Of a DNA stretch of 59,698 nt, positions 49,775-59,609 are shown one piece after another. The stretch lies in assembly GCA_949743955.1 (NCBI GenBank), contig CATJVQ010000024.1, positions 1-59,698 of the forward strand, given 5' to 3'. The notes beneath the pieces were generated by a model. It saw only the letters and a program-made list of their open reading frames with translations. It was not told the origin of the DNA and searched no databases. The position numbers and the translations under genes were made by a program. Origin of the DNA: an uncultured Oscillospiraceae bacterium. GTDB lineage: Bacteria > Bacillota > Clostridia > Oscillospirales > Ruminococcaceae. Each line of letters begins with the position of its first letter. The stretch's first letter is position 1.

Positions 49775-49899
49775 TGGGAGCTTTTGGACTCTTCCCAGTT
49801 AACTGAGCAGAAAAGACATATAGAAATTCGTGAAATTTCTCATACCAGCCGGTTTGAAGGAATTTTTGCCAAGTTTGTGCTGTAAGCCGAGGGGTATAA

Positions 49900-50979
49900 A
49901 TGGAACAAAATTTGCCTATGCGTAAACGACGCAATGAGACCGTTGATTTTTTGAAATTTCTATTTGCGCTTGTAATCGTTATCTTTCATGGGCGCAAGCT
50001 CGCCTCAAGCGGCGAGTTCGCCTTGTTTCAAAGCGGATATCTTGGGGTGGAATTTTTCTTCCTCGTCTCTGGCTTTCTGATGATGAAATCTGTCTCCGGC
50101 ATACCCGGTACGGGGGGGTGGGGGTACGGCGCCGCGGCCTTCCTACTTCACAAGATTAAGGGGCTGTATCCCTCTGTTTTATTCGCATTCACCGTCTCTC
50201 TGGTCACGGTAATCTGTATAGGGCTGGCTCCTGCTGCGGTTGAATCTGTTTTATCGTCAGCATGGGAAATTTTCTTATTGCGTATGTCCGGGATTCAGGG
50301 CACCACCGCCAATACCATAACCTGGTATATCTCCGCCATGCTGATTGCCATACTTTTACTTTACCCGATTATATTAAAATTCCGAAGTAATTTCTCGTAT
50401 ATCATTGCGCCATTAGCCGCTATTTTTTTATTGGGATATCTTGCACAGACAGGCAATCTTACCTCTCCGGAAAAATGGATGCACATTGTCTATAGAGGAC
50501 TTCTTCGAGCCCTGGGCGAGCTTTGTCTTGGCTGTGTCTGCTGGCAGATTTCGGAGCAGCTTAGAAAGATATCCTTTACTGCTTTCGCCCGCGTTTTATT
50601 ACTCATTCTTCAATGGACCTGCATCCTGCTCTCTCTGTGTATTATGAACGTTCCCGCTTCAAAGCTTGAGTATGTTTGCATTCTTTTTCTGGCTGTTGCA
50701 GTCACCATCGGGTTCAGTGAGATTTCTGTGAAAAGGAAAACCTTCCGTTACAATAAAATATGTTCTTGGCTCGGTGCGTTCAGTCTGCCGCTCTATCTGA
50801 ACCACGCATATATACGGCATATTTTTCGATACACTTTAAAATTGCCATATAGCTATGAAACGCAGTTAATTTTATTTGTACTCAGTTCTGCCGTGGCGGC
50901 GCTCATCGCCATGTATTCCGTAAAGGGATTGCAGCGGCTGTTCTCAAGAAAAACACAAACCAAGGAGGGTGACTTGTGA
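49900..50979 (+). CDS. Membrane acyltransferase (acyltransferase family 3, OafA-like), copy 1
   Basis: A 359-residue polytopic protein with about ten helices. The opening ETVDFLKFLFALVIVIFHGR carries the conserved His of acyltransferase family 3, and LGVEFFFLVSGFLMMKS is the second signature. Such enzymes add acetyl or other acyl groups to surface polysaccharides. GAGGGG precedes the ATG. It overlaps the next, related gene by four bases. AT-rich compared with the core. Confidence 0.87.
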   Translation: MEQNLPMRKRRNETVDFLKFLFALVIVIFHGRKLASSGEFALFQSGYLGVEFFFLVSGFLMMKSVSGIPGTGGWGYGAAAFLLHKIKGLYPSVLFAFTVSLVTVICIGLAPAAVESVLSSAWEIFLLRMSGIQGTTANTITWYISAMLIAILLLYPIILKFRSNFSYIIAPLAAIFLLGYLAQTGNLTSPEKWMHIVYRGLLRALGELCLGCVCWQISEQLRKISFTAFARVLLLILQWTCILLSLCIMNVPASKLEYVCILFLAVAVTIGFSEISVKRKTFRYNKICSWLGAFSLPLYLNHAYIRHIFRYTLKLPYSYETQLILFVLSSAVAALIAMYSVKGLQRLFSRKTQTKEGDL

Positions 50980-52100
50980 ATCGAACAACGCCTAAAAGAA
51001 ATGGCGCAATCGAACTTTTGCGGTTTCTTTTCGCTCTTGTCATCGTTTTGTACCATGGACGCAATATCGGCGGAGGATCCGAGCATCCTCTTTTCGGCTC
51101 CTTTGGATATATCAGCGTAGAATTTTTCTTTATTGTCACTGGATTTTTAATGGCAAATTCTGCCGCAAGAATGGAGAACAGTAGTCAGAGCCAAGTTTGT
51201 CTTGGAGAGGAAACGGTCGGTTTTGTCTGGCACAAAATAAAAAGAATACTCCCTTATTATTTTCTGGCTGTTCTAGCCTCGATTCCGTTCCTGTTTATCG
51301 GGAAGAATCTCGGCAGAAGGGAATTTGTATCGCGCCTAATGATGTCCCTTTGGGATATTGGCTTTTTAGGGGCATCCGGTATCAAAACCTATTCTGTTGT
51401 GCGCGGCGGGTGGTATTTATCTGCCATGTTTATTTCACTGCTTCTGCTTTATCCGTTATTGCGGAAATTTAAGGATTGCTTTACCTGTGTCATCGCCCCT
51501 TTGACGGCGATTATCCTTTTGGGATATATTTCTCAGACCTACGGTAATCTGAATCAATATATCGCGGAATATACAATCGTTTATTCTGGAATACTCCGCG
51601 CAATTGCCGAGCTTTGTATCGGCTGTATCTGCTACGGCGTATACGAGAAAATTCATGTGAAGCCCTTTACCCAGGGCGCCAGAATGATTATTTCTATTTT
51701 CTGCATATTCGGCTTTCTGGGTGTATTCCTCGGTGCACATTTATCCTCCTATCCCTATTTTGATTTTGTACTGCTGCTTATTATCGCGATTTGTACAACT
51801 TTAGTATTCAGCAAGCTGGGCGCTGTCAGCCGCGCCAAAATTTTTGACCATCCGTTTTTTTCCTTTCTAGGGGAGCTTGGTCTGGTGTTATATCTTAATC
51901 AGTTTTGGGTCAAATCCATTATTACTCAAAACATTTCCAAATCAAATGGATATCAATTTATGCTCGCAGTTTACGTTGCCGCCACCTTCGCTGCTTCCCT
52001 TATTATTATGGGGATTGTATATTTACTACAAAAATTCTGGAAGCAAAAGGGTACCACAATAAAGAGCTGGTTTATTTTATCTGAGCAGGAGGAATCGTAA
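50976..52100 (+). CDS. Membrane acyltransferase (acyltransferase family 3, OafA-like), copy 2
   Basis: A 374-residue paralogue of the preceding gene. GAIELLRFLFALVIVLYHGR and ISVEFFFIVTGFLMANSAAR correspond to the same two signatures, and the internal CFTCVIAPLTAIILLGYISQ has a clear counterpart in copy 1 (YIIAPLAAIFLLGYLAQT). The start is GTG 50976 overlapping the TGA of copy 1, so translation is coupled. The pair probably arose by tandem duplication followed by divergence; they may modify different positions of the same polymer. Confidence 0.86.
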   Translation: MNRTTPKRNGAIELLRFLFALVIVLYHGRNIGGGSEHPLFGSFGYISVEFFFIVTGFLMANSAARMENSSQSQVCLGEETVGFVWHKIKRILPYYFLAVLASIPFLFIGKNLGRREFVSRLMMSLWDIGFLGASGIKTYSVVRGGWYLSAMFISLLLLYPLLRKFKDCFTCVIAPLTAIILLGYISQTYGNLNQYIAEYTIVYSGILRAIAELCIGCICYGVYEKIHVKPFTQGARMIISIFCIFGFLGVFLGAHLSSYPYFDFVLLLIIAICTTLVFSKLGAVSRAKIFDHPFFSFLGELGLVLYLNQFWVKSIITQNISKSNGYQFMLAVYVAATFAASLIIMGIVYLLQKFWKQKGTTIKSWFILSEQEES

Positions 52101-52173
52101 AACCTGATTGACCTTAATATCTGCCGGATATTCCGCTTTTTACTGTTCTCTCATTCGGACAGGATTCAGATAG

Positions 52174-52207
52174 AAACACGCCACGGACAAAAGGCCGCGG
52201 CGTGTTT
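52174..52207. terminator. Terminator at the right edge of the island
   Basis: AAACACGCC-A-CGG (52174-52186) pairs with CCG-C-GGCGTGTTT (52195-52207) with one mismatch. It lies between convergent acyltransferase and aldo/keto reductase genes. Confidence 0.75.
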
Positions 52208-52222
52208 GTGTTTACTCAAAAT

Positions 52223-53185
52223 TTACAGCGAAGGAGAAAAGAGGCGGGAGGCAAAGGGCATGAGCGCGCCCTTGTGATTGTAGAGTTCTAAACTGTCGGC
52301 AAGCTGATCGCGGCTGTGGAAGGAGACGATGGGGAAAGCAGGGAACGGAAGCGAGAGGAAGTAGAGCAGGCAGAGCTGACTGATGGAAAGGCCGGTTTCC
52401 TTCTGCATCTTCTGGAGCGTGTGCAGCCTGCGGGTATTTTCGGAACAGCCGTAGACTGCCTGCACATCCGGCGGGACAGGCTCCCCGGACGCGAGCCGGG
52501 CGAGATACCCTCTCGCCTGCGCGGTGAACGCCATGAGGGGGAGGGCGGTCTGCGCGTGATACTGGAGGGAGAGACTGTCGGCAGGGACAAGGGTTTTGTC
52601 CGCCAGGCTCTCCGTGCGGAAGACGGCATAACTCCACATGGCCTGATTACAGGCGATCCCCTCCAAATCATGATGGCGTGCGTATTCATTCGCACTCCGG
52701 ATGCGGGCGAGTGTCCAGTTCGAACACCCCCAGTGCCGGATTCTCCCCTCCCGGATCCATTCGTTCATCCAGTCGACTATCTCCCCCACGGGGACATCGG
52801 TGCAGTCCCGGTGCAGGAAGTAGAGATCTACATAGGACGTGCGCAGAAAAGAGAGGCTTTCTTCCAGATCGGCGGCAATCTCCCGGCGGCTGATACGGCT
52901 ATGAGACATATCCGTGAGCGGCGGATGCCCGCCCTTGGTGGAAAGGAAGAAGTCCTCGCGCCGCCCGGCGCGCTCCAGCCAGCGCCCGATCAGCTTCTCG
53001 CTGCGGCTCTTCTCCCCCGGATGCCAGTCATTATAGACATGGGCAGTATCGATAAAATTCCCCCCATAGTCACGGAAAAGATCCATCTGGCGGAAAGCGA
53101 ACGCTTCGTCGTAGTTTCCGCCGAATTCGGCCGTTCCCAAGCACGCCGCGGATACATCACGGCCGCCGATCCGTAAGGTCAGCAT
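52223..53185 (-). CDS. Aldo/keto reductase
   Basis: A 320-residue AKR-superfamily protein. The catalytic tetrad is Asp and Tyr in GGNFIDTAHVYNDW, Lys in FFLSTKGGH and His in VDLYFLHRD. The longer loops and the GCSNWTLARIRSANEY segment resemble the YhdN/general stress subgroup. GAAAGGAGATTTGTT precedes ATG 53185. The substrate is unknown. High GC and codon use show it belongs to the core, not the island. Confidence 0.9.
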   Translation of the reverse strand: MLTLRIGGRDVSAACLGTAEFGGNYDEAFAFRQMDLFRDYGGNFIDTAHVYNDWHPGEKSRSEKLIGRWLERAGRREDFFLSTKGGHPPLTDMSHSRISRREIAADLEESLSFLRTSYVDLYFLHRDCTDVPVGEIVDWMNEWIREGRIRHWGCSNWTLARIRSANEYARHHDLEGIACNQAMWSYAVFRTESLADKTLVPADSLSLQYHAQTALPLMAFTAQARGYLARLASGEPVPPDVQAVYGCSENTRRLHTLQKMQKETGLSISQLCLLYFLSLPFPAFPIVSFHSRDQLADSLELYNHKGALMPFASRLFSPSL

Positions 53186-53215
53186 AACAAATCTCCTTTC
53201 TTTGACAGAAAACGA

Positions 53216-54142
53216 TCAGTTTTCCGCCGGACTCGGTTCGGCTATCGAGAGGACACGCCGGCTGTCCTCGGCAATCTGGGCCTTGAGCGCATCCAGACTC
53301 TCAAAGCGGATTTCATCGCGGAGATAGTGCAGAAACTCGGTGGAGATCCGGCAGCCATAGAGATCGCCGGAAAAACCGGGCAGGTAGGTCTCTGCGCGCG
53401 GGGAGAGATGATCTCCCACCGTCGGGCGGACACCCACGCTCGTCACTCCCGGGAATACGGTATCTCCGATGCGTGCGCGCGTGGCATAAACGCCATACCG
53501 CGGCATCACCATGCCGGGAAGGAACGACTGGTTTATCGTGGGGAAGCCCAGGCGGCGCCCAAGCTGCTGCCCGGTCTCGACAAGCATGTCCAGCGTATAG
53601 GGCCTGCCGAGAAGGCGCCCGGCCAAATCCACGTCCCCGCTGCGCAGCAGCGCACGGACACGGGTGGAGCTCACCCGTTCCCCAGCGTACCATACCGGCG
53701 GCAGCGCTGTCACAGATACGCCGTATCCGCCGCACAGGGAGACAAGCTCATCCACCCCTGCGGCGGCGCCCCTGGAGAAACGGTAGTCCTCCCCGCAGAA
53801 GACAGCCCTTGCCCCCAGCTGGATACACAGCAGCTGCGCAAACTCCTCCTTCTCCATAGACGCTATCTCGGCAAATGGGGGGATGATCACTGTCCGTATC
53901 CCGCAGTCCAGGAGCAGCCGAATACGCTGCCCGTCCGGATAGAGGCGGCCGTCCTGTTTCCCGGTGGGGGAGAGCCCGCCTTTAGAAAGTGAAAACGTAA
54001 ACACGGCCGGAACCAGATCCTTCCGGGCGAGCGCGGCGTCGAGCACGGCGCGGTGCCCGCGGTGGACACCGTCGAAATAGCCGAGCGCGACGGCACAGCC
54101 GGACAGTGGGGAAAACCCCTGCAGCGTGGTCAGCAGTTTCAT
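53216..54142 (-). CDS. ribF: Bifunctional riboflavin kinase/FAD synthetase
   Basis: A 308-residue enzyme making FMN from riboflavin and then FAD. The N-terminal FAD synthetase domain has the nucleotidyltransferase motif ALGYFDGVHRGHRAVL near residue 22; the C-terminal riboflavin kinase domain (about 180-308) includes LGFPTINQSF and YGVYATRARIG. GAAGGGGGTGCATCC precedes ATG 54142. It is the last gene of the infB operon, 13 bases after truB. Confidence 0.93.
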   Translation of the reverse strand: MKLLTTLQGFSPLSGCAVALGYFDGVHRGHRAVLDAALARKDLVPAVFTFSLSKGGLSPTGKQDGRLYPDGQRIRLLLDCGIRTVIIPPFAEIASMEKEEFAQLLCIQLGARAVFCGEDYRFSRGAAAGVDELVSLCGGYGVSVTALPPVWYAGERVSSTRVRALLRSGDVDLAGRLLGRPYTLDMLVETGQQLGRRLGFPTINQSFLPGMVMPRYGVYATRARIGDTVFPGVTSVGVRPTVGDHLSPRAETYLPGFSGDLYGCRISTEFLHYLRDEIRFESLDALKAQIAEDSRRVLSIAEPSPAEN

Positions 54143-54155
54143 GGATGCACCCCCT

Positions 54156-55070
54156 TCATCGTGGGCAGAAGAGCTTGACCCCTTCGAGCATGCCGCTCTC
54201 CTGCCCGATGCGCGCCGCAGCGACAAAGCCCTCTGCCGTGTCGTACACGGCCACGGCCCCCTCGCGCGCCTTGGTATGTACACGTGACAAGTCGATTTTC
54301 ACCCCGCTGCGCAGCAGCCTCGTCTGCGACGGGGCCAAATATACGCGCGGCAGGCTTCGGAACGCCCGCTCCACGGGCAGGATGCAGCTTTCGGCCTCTC
54401 CCACCTGCGCACGGCGTGTCAGTTCGTCAATCGTCACACACTCCTCCAAGGTAAAGCCTGCTGCCATCGTCCGCCGCAGGGAGGCGAGCACAGCCAGCCC
54501 TCCGGCCAGTACAGCGGCATCGTGGATGAGTGTGCGGATATAGGTCCCCTTCGAGCACTCCACGTCGAGCGAAAAGGTCTGGGCCTCCTCGTCGAACGCG
54601 GTCAGTTCCAAGTGCGAAAACTGCACGTGCCGCGCCGGGCGCTCCACCTCGCGCCCCTCGCGGGCAATGTCATAGAGCCGCCGCCCGTCCACCTGAACGG
54701 CGGAGTACATGGGAGGGGTCTGATCGTAGCCGCCCCGGAGCTCACTGAGCGCGGCCTCAAGCTGACCGCGGGTCAGGCGCTGCGCACACGTTTTTGTCAC
54801 GGCTCCGGTGATGTCCTGCGTATCGGTGGAAAAGCCCATCTTTGCGCAGGCGGTGTAACGTTTGTCCTGCACGGGCAGGATGTCACAGCAGCGGGTGGCG
54901 CGCCCGAGAAATACGGGCAGGACCCCCGTCGCCATCGGGTCAAGCGTGCCGCCGTGGCCGACCTTTTTCATGTGCAGAATACCCCGCACGCGCGCGATAG
55001 CGTCATGCGACGTATGATCCGCGGGTTTATCCAGGCAGAGGATGCCCTGGTAGCCGTCTGTCTGTGTCAA
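54156..55070 (-). CDS. truB: tRNA pseudouridine-55 synthase
   Basis: A 304-residue enzyme that isomerises U55 in the T loop of tRNAs. The catalytic Asp is in HGGTLDPMATGVLPV near residue 40; GYDQTPPMYSAVQVDGRRLY and VECSKGTYIRTLIHD are further conserved motifs. The start is TTG 55070, which overlaps the stop of the upstream nrnA gene as TTGA and is preceded by GGGGAGGGAAC. Upstream in-frame ATGs lie well inside nrnA and would add an alien extension. Confidence 0.93.
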   Translation of the reverse strand: MTQTDGYQGILCLDKPADHTSHDAIARVRGILHMKKVGHGGTLDPMATGVLPVFLGRATRCCDILPVQDKRYTACAKMGFSTDTQDITGAVTKTCAQRLTRGQLEAALSELRGGYDQTPPMYSAVQVDGRRLYDIAREGREVERPARHVQFSHLELTAFDEEAQTFSLDVECSKGTYIRTLIHDAAVLAGGLAVLASLRRTMAAGFTLEECVTIDELTRRAQVGEAESCILPVERAFRSLPRVYLAPSQTRLLRSGVKIDLSRVHTKAREGAVAVYDTAEGFVAAARIGQESGMLEGVKLFCPR

Positions 55071-56038
55071 ACCGTTCCCTCCCCGTGGTTCGGCGGGACA
55101 GGAAGAAAGGATTCGAGCGCACAGCGGATGCGCTCCCTCGCTTCGCCGAGGGAACCGGAAATAAAGCAGCCGGCCGCACGCTTGTGTCCGCCGCCGCCCA
55201 GAGCAGCACAGACGGTGCAGGCGTCGACCTCGTCGCCGGTGCGCATGGAAATTTTGTACCCATTTTCGCGCTCGTGGTATGTCACGCTCACCCACACGCC
55301 CTCAATGCGCCGGGGCAGGGCGGAGATGCCGTCGAGCTCGTCCTCGCGCACGCCGGTCTCCGCCATCATCGCTTTGGAGACGACGATTTCCGCGCACCGC
55401 CCGCCGAAGGATTCGGTGAGCGTGTCGAGAATGAGCCGCTCCGCCCTTACGCGGGCGCGCGACCGCGTCTCGAACATCAGCCGGTTGATATAGGCGGCCT
55501 GCGCGCCGGCCTCCATGAGATCGGCCGCGATGCGCATGGTTTCAGGTGTAACGTTCGGATAACGGAAGCATCCGGTATCTGTCGAGATGCCGGTAAAGAG
55601 GCAGTCGGCAATAGCGGGAGTCACCTTACAGCCCATCTCCCGGATGACGCGGTAGATGAGCTGCGCCGTTGCGGCCTGATACGGGTCCACAAGCGTACAC
55701 GCGGCGTAGCGTGTATTGGTGACATGATGGTCGATGCAGAGATGAACGCTTCCGGCGAGGGGCTCGAGCCTCCCGCCTAAGAGCTGGACATCCGCCAGAT
55801 CGACAGCCGCATAGAAGCGCGGCTCGAAGCGCGGCATCTCCTTTGGAAGGAAGTAGCTGTATTTATTCGGGATGGGGTCGGAGCACTCCACCCGCACACG
55901 TTTCTGAAGGCCGCAGAGCGCCCAGTAGAGCGCGAAGCTGCTGCCGAGGGTGTCCCCGTCCGGGGACTTGTGGGCGATGAGCAGGATGTCCTGCGCCTCC
56001 TGAAGCTGCCGGGCGGCTTCGGCGATGGTGATATCCAT
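55067..56038 (-). CDS. nrnA: DHH-family oligoribonuclease/pAp phosphatase (NrnA type)
   Basis: A 323-residue exonuclease that degrades nanoRNA and dephosphorylates 3'-phosphoadenosine 5'-phosphate. Metal motifs are HKSPDGDTLGSS near residue 25, AAVDLADV and the DHH signature CIDHHVTN near 100. The DHHA1 domain ends with LGGGGHKRAAGCFISG. It lies between rbfA and truB, the common Firmicute arrangement. ATG 56038 follows the rbfA stop by two bases. Confidence 0.93.
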   Translation of the reverse strand: MDITIAEAARQLQEAQDILLIAHKSPDGDTLGSSFALYWALCGLQKRVRVECSDPIPNKYSYFLPKEMPRFEPRFYAAVDLADVQLLGGRLEPLAGSVHLCIDHHVTNTRYAACTLVDPYQAATAQLIYRVIREMGCKVTPAIADCLFTGISTDTGCFRYPNVTPETMRIAADLMEAGAQAAYINRLMFETRSRARVRAERLILDTLTESFGGRCAEIVVSKAMMAETGVREDELDGISALPRRIEGVWVSVTYHERENGYKISMRTGDEVDACTVCAALGGGGHKRAAGCFISGSLGEARERIRCALESFLPVPPNHGEGTV

Positions 56039-56040
56039 GT

Positions 56041-56382
56041 TTAGTCCCCTTTAAGTCGGCCGAGCGTTTCGGCAATGTGCGCGCTGTACGCGATGGAATC
56101 ATCCGCCACGAAGCGGAATTCGGGCGAGCGGCGCATCTGTATGCGCCGCCCGATCTCGCGCCGGATGTACCCGGCCGCGCTTTCGAGCCCCTTCACCGCC
56201 CGTTTTGCGGCGTCCCCTCCGGAGAGGGAGGAGACATAGACCGTGCAGACGCTCTCATCGTTGGTGAGATCCACCTTCACGATGCTGATAAGCCCCTGTA
56301 CGCGCGGATCCTTGAGCGTGCGCAGGATGTCGGTGAGTTCGCGCAGGATGTCCTCCTGCAGACGGTTGATTTTAAATGGCAT
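56041..56382 (-). CDS. rbfA: Ribosome-binding factor A
   Basis: A 113-residue KH-like protein needed for late 30S subunit maturation. KINRLQEDILRELTDILRTL is the family N-terminus, and RRSPEFRFVADDSIAYSAHI is the conserved C-terminal motif. It lies 20 bases downstream of infB in the same operon. Confidence 0.95.
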   Translation of the reverse strand: MPFKINRLQEDILRELTDILRTLKDPRVQGLISIVKVDLTNDESVCTVYVSSLSGGDAAKRAVKGLESAAGYIRREIGRRIQMRRSPEFRFVADDSIAYSAHIAETLGRLKGD

Positions 56383-56402
56383 GGGTTTCTCCCTTATCCC
56401 GA

Positions 56403-58970
56403 TTAGTCGCGGTATTCCTCGAGCGTGTAGGCCTCAAAGATGTCGCCCTCATGGATGTCGTTAAACTTCTGGAGCGTGATGCCGCACTCATACGACTGCG
56501 CGACTTCGCGCACATCGTCCTTAAAGCGCTTGAGGGAGGCGAGCTCATCGTCGGCGATGATGATGCTGTCGCGCACGACGCGGATCTTGGCCCCGCGGGT
56601 GATCTTGCCCTCGAGCACATAACATCCGGAGACAGTGCCCACCGAAGAGATGCGGTATGTCTGGCGCACCTCGGCCCGGCCGAGCTCGACCTCGCGGATC
56701 TTCGGGGCGAGCATGCCGCGCAGAGCGCTCTTGACCTCGTCGATAGCGTCATAAATCACGCGGTAGAGGCGGATGTCCACGCCGGCGCGGGCGGCTTCGT
56801 CTCTGGCCACAGCGTCCGGGCGGACATTGAAGCCGATGATAATCGCCCCCGACGCCTGCGCGAGCATGACGTCGGACTTGCTCACGCCGCCTACGGCCCC
56901 GTGGATGACACGCACGCGCACCTCGTCGCCGGAAAGTTTTTCGAGCGACTGGCGCACCGCCTCGACCGAGCCCTGTACGTCGGCCTTGACGACGATGGGC
57001 AGCTCCTTGACTTCGCCCTCGGCAATCTGAGAGAAGAGGTTGTCGAGCGTGACCTTGTGGTAGCTCTTGAAGACCTCCTCCTTGGCGTTATACTTGCGCT
57101 GTTCAGCCAGCTCGTGGGCCAGGCGTTCATCGGCCACGGCGGCCCAGTCGTCGCCCGCGGAGGGGACTTCGGCAAGGCCGGTGATCTCTACCGGCATGCT
57201 CGGCCCGGCCGTGTCCACGCGCTCGCCGTGGTCGTTGAACATCGTGCGTACACGGCCTACGGCTGTGCCCGCGATGATACTGTCGCCGGTGTGGAGCGTG
57301 CCGTTCTGGACAAGCACAGTCGCCACCGGGCCGCGGCCGGTATCGAGGCGCGCTTCGATGACGGCGCCCTTCGCCGGACGATTCGGGTTGGCTTTAAGCT
57401 CCTTCATGTCGGAGACGAGCAGCACCATTTCGAGCAGCGTGTCGATGCCCTCCTTCGTGCGGGCGGACACCGGGACGCAGATTGTCTCGCCGCCCCACTC
57501 CTCGGGGACGAGCTCATACTGTGTCAGCTCCTCCTTGACATGCTCGATATTCGCTTCGGGCTTGTCGATCTTGTTGATGGCGACAATAATTGTTACCCCT
57601 GCGGCCTTGGCGTGGTTGATGGCCTCGACTGTCTGGGGCATGATGCCGTCGTCGGCGGCGACAACGAGGATAGCCACGTCCGTGACCTGGGCGCCGCGCG
57701 CGCGCATGGCGGTGAACGCCTCATGACCCGGGGTGTCAAGGAAGGTGATGAGCCGGTCCTGCGCCTTTGTCTGATACGCGCCGATGTGCTGTGTGATGCC
57801 GCCGGCCTCCCCGGCGGTGACCTGTGCGTGGCGGATAGCGTCGAGAATGGAGGTTTTGCCGTGATCGACATGGCCCATAACCACAACGATCGGCGGGCGC
57901 TCCTGAAGATTCTCCTCGTTGTCCTCCTCCTCGGTGAAGAGGCGGTCCTCGATGGTGAGCACCACCTCGCGCTCGACCTTTGCGCCCAGATCCATGGCGA
58001 CAAGCGCGGCGGTATCGTAGTCGATGATCTGCCCCGCGGAGGCCATGACGCCGTTCTGCATGAGCTTCTTGATGATTTCCGTGACCTGAATCTTCATGCG
58101 CAGCGCCAGATCCCCCACGGAGATTTCATCGGGGATAGTGATCTCCAGCTTCTGCCGGCGCTGGCGTTCGACTTCGAGCTTGCGCAGCTTCTCGGCCTCC
58201 AGCTCCTTCTTGGAGAGCTGCTGGCGGCGGCGCTGCACGCTCTTCTGGGTAATCTTCTGCTTTTTGACGCCTGTATCCTTGCGCTGGATGTTGACTGGGG
58301 CAATGGTCTCATACCGCTCGTTATATTTATCGAGGTTGACCTGGGCCGAGCGCATATCGACAGTTTTCGTATCCTTTTTGGCTTCGACCCGGCGCGAAGG
58401 ATCCGTGTTAGCGGCATTCGAGGCAGGAGCCGCCGGGCGGATGGTCTGCATCTTTTCACGCGGCTGATGCTGTGGGCGCTGCTGTCCCCGCCCGGGGCGC
58501 TGCTGCTGGCCGCTTCCGCCGCGGCGCTGCCCGCCCTGGCTGTTCTGCCCGGACGGCTGTTGAGTCCTGTCCTGCTGCGGCTTCCCCTGCTGGGGGTTCC
58601 TGCCCTGCTGAGCGGTGTTTGCCGCCGGTTTTGCGGCCTGTGCCGGGGCTTTCGGCTGGGGAGCCGCCTTCTGAGCCTCGGGCTGTTTGGGCTCCGCAGC
58701 CGGCTTCTGCGTTTCGGGGCGCGCCTGCGCGCGCGGCGCCTCGGCAGGCTTCGGCTTCGGGGCTGAGGCCATGGCGAAGTAAGCATCGAAATTATCGGCC
58801 ATGTTCTTCTGGGTGTAGTGCTCAAAAATCAGGTTGAGCTGCTTTTCGGTGAGAGCGGTCATGTGTTTGAGCTGCTCGCCGGGAAAGTTCTCCCCAAGCA
58901 GCGTAAGCACATCCTTGCTTGGCACGCCGAGATCCTTGGCGACCTCATGCACGCGGTATTTATTCATCAT
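56403..58970 (-). CDS. infB: Translation initiation factor IF-2
   Basis: An 855-residue GTPase that brings initiator tRNA to the ribosome. The N-terminal IF2N domain (1-55, [20 protein letters not shown]) is followed by a Pro/Gln/Ala-rich linker to about residue 200. A second IF2N-like domain lies near 270. The G domain starts at about residue 360 ([30 protein letters not shown]). Domains II-IV complete the protein. Its start overlaps ylxQ by four bases. Confidence 0.97.
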   Translation of the reverse strand: MMNKYRVHEVAKDLGVPSKDVLTLLGENFPGEQLKHMTALTEKQLNLIFEHYTQKNMADNFDAYFAMASAPKPKPAEAPRAQARPETQKPAAEPKQPEAQKAAPQPKAPAQAAKPAANTAQQGRNPQQGKPQQDRTQQPSGQNSQGGQRRGGSGQQQRPGRGQQRPQHQPREKMQTIRPAAPASNAANTDPSRRVEAKKDTKTVDMRSAQVNLDKYNERYETIAPVNIQRKDTGVKKQKITQKSVQRRRQQLSKKELEAEKLRKLEVERQRRQKLEITIPDEISVGDLALRMKIQVTEIIKKLMQNGVMASAGQIIDYDTAALVAMDLGAKVEREVVLTIEDRLFTEEEDNEENLQERPPIVVVMGHVDHGKTSILDAIRHAQVTAGEAGGITQHIGAYQTKAQDRLITFLDTPGHEAFTAMRARGAQVTDVAILVVAADDGIMPQTVEAINHAKAAGVTIIVAINKIDKPEANIEHVKEELTQYELVPEEWGGETICVPVSARTKEGIDTLLEMVLLVSDMKELKANPNRPAKGAVIEARLDTGRGPVATVLVQNGTLHTGDSIIAGTAVGRVRTMFNDHGERVDTAGPSMPVEITGLAEVPSAGDDWAAVADERLAHELAEQRKYNAKEEVFKSYHKVTLDNLFSQIAEGEVKELPIVVKADVQGSVEAVRQSLEKLSGDEVRVRVIHGAVGGVSKSDVMLAQASGAIIIGFNVRPDAVARDEAARAGVDIRLYRVIYDAIDEVKSALRGMLAPKIREVELGRAEVRQTYRISSVGTVSGCYVLEGKITRGAKIRVVRDSIIIADDELASLKRFKDDVREVAQSYECGITLQKFNDIHEGDIFEAYTLEEYRD

Positions 58971-59308
58971 TCGCTGCGTTCCTCCTCAGTCGTGTTGGCC
59001 TGTTCCGGCGGCGGGATGAGCCGTTCCAGCGCGGCGGCAAAGCCGCGGTCTGTGACGGCGGCCACGCCCGCGCGCTTGCCGCACAGGCGCTGCATCCCGT
59101 CCATGGTGAGCGGGAGTGTGAGCGTGTGTATGCCGCTCTGCTCCGCCGGCCGCCGGATATGTTGCGCTGTCCGCGGGGAGAAGTCCTCCGCGAACAGGAT
59201 AATCTCTGCAGTCCTTTTTTGCACCGACTCCTTTACCGAATCATGTCCCAGAACGAGTCTGCCCGCCTTTCGGCACATGGAGAGCAGGCCCTCCAGTTTA
59301 CCGCGCAT
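58967..59308 (-). CDS. ylxQ: YlxQ-type L7Ae/L30e-family RNA-binding protein
   Basis: A 113-residue protein of the L7Ae superfamily. [20 protein letters not shown] is the typical opening, and [16 protein letters not shown] lies in the core. The C-terminal tail is acidic. ATG 59308 was chosen because GGGGAGG sits six bases upstream; ATGs a few codons earlier lie on or before that site. It overlaps ylxR by eleven bases and infB by four. B. subtilis YlxQ has the same position; its precise role is unsettled. Confidence 0.88.
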   Translation of the reverse strand: MRGKLEGLLSMCRKAGRLVLGHDSVKESVQKRTAEIILFAEDFSPRTAQHIRRPAEQSGIHTLTLPLTMDGMQRLCGKRAGVAAVTDRGFAAALERLIPPPEQANTTEEERSE

Positions 59309-59609
59309 CCCCATCCTCCCCATTTCCGAGCTGCATGAGCAGGCGCTCATACACCTCTTCCGGGACAGGGCACTCCAGCGCCCGTTCAAACCGCTTTGCT
59401 CTGCGCGCCTTTTTTAAGCACTCCGGGTTTGGGCAGAGATAAGCGCCTCGCCCGTTGCGTTTGCCGGTAGGGTCCAGAAGAAGCTCCCCCTCCGGGGTGC
59501 GCACCACGCGGACAAGCTCCTTCTTCGGCTTATGCTCCATACATCCGGAGCACATCCGCAGCGGGATCTTCTTTTTCGGCAGGGGAGTGCCCCCTGCGGA
59601 TTTGGCCAT
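59298..59609 (-). CDS. ylxR: YlxR-family RNA-binding protein (RnpM)
   Basis: A 103-residue basic protein. The family signature is PLRMCSGCMEHKPKKELVRV followed by GRGAYLCPNPECLKKA. YlxR homologues bind RNA and have been linked to RNase P control. AAAGGAGGGGACGAT precedes the ATG. It follows nusA in other Firmicutes. The last 80 bases of the window (59619-59698) could hold the 3' end of nusA, but two frames are open and I cannot decide between them. Confidence 0.92.
   Translation of the reverse strand: MAKSAGGTPLPKKKIPLRMCSGCMEHKPKKELVRVVRTPEGELLLDPTGKRNGRGAYLCPNPECLKKARRAKRFERALECPVPEEVYERLLMQLGNGEDGDAR

Noticed and set aside
56376-58766. A long open frame of nearly 800 codons opposite infB
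   Set aside because: It mirrors the infB frame in GC-rich codons, has no ribosome binding site or recognisable domain, and shows the Ala/Gly/Arg/Asp/Val-rich composition of an antisense shadow.
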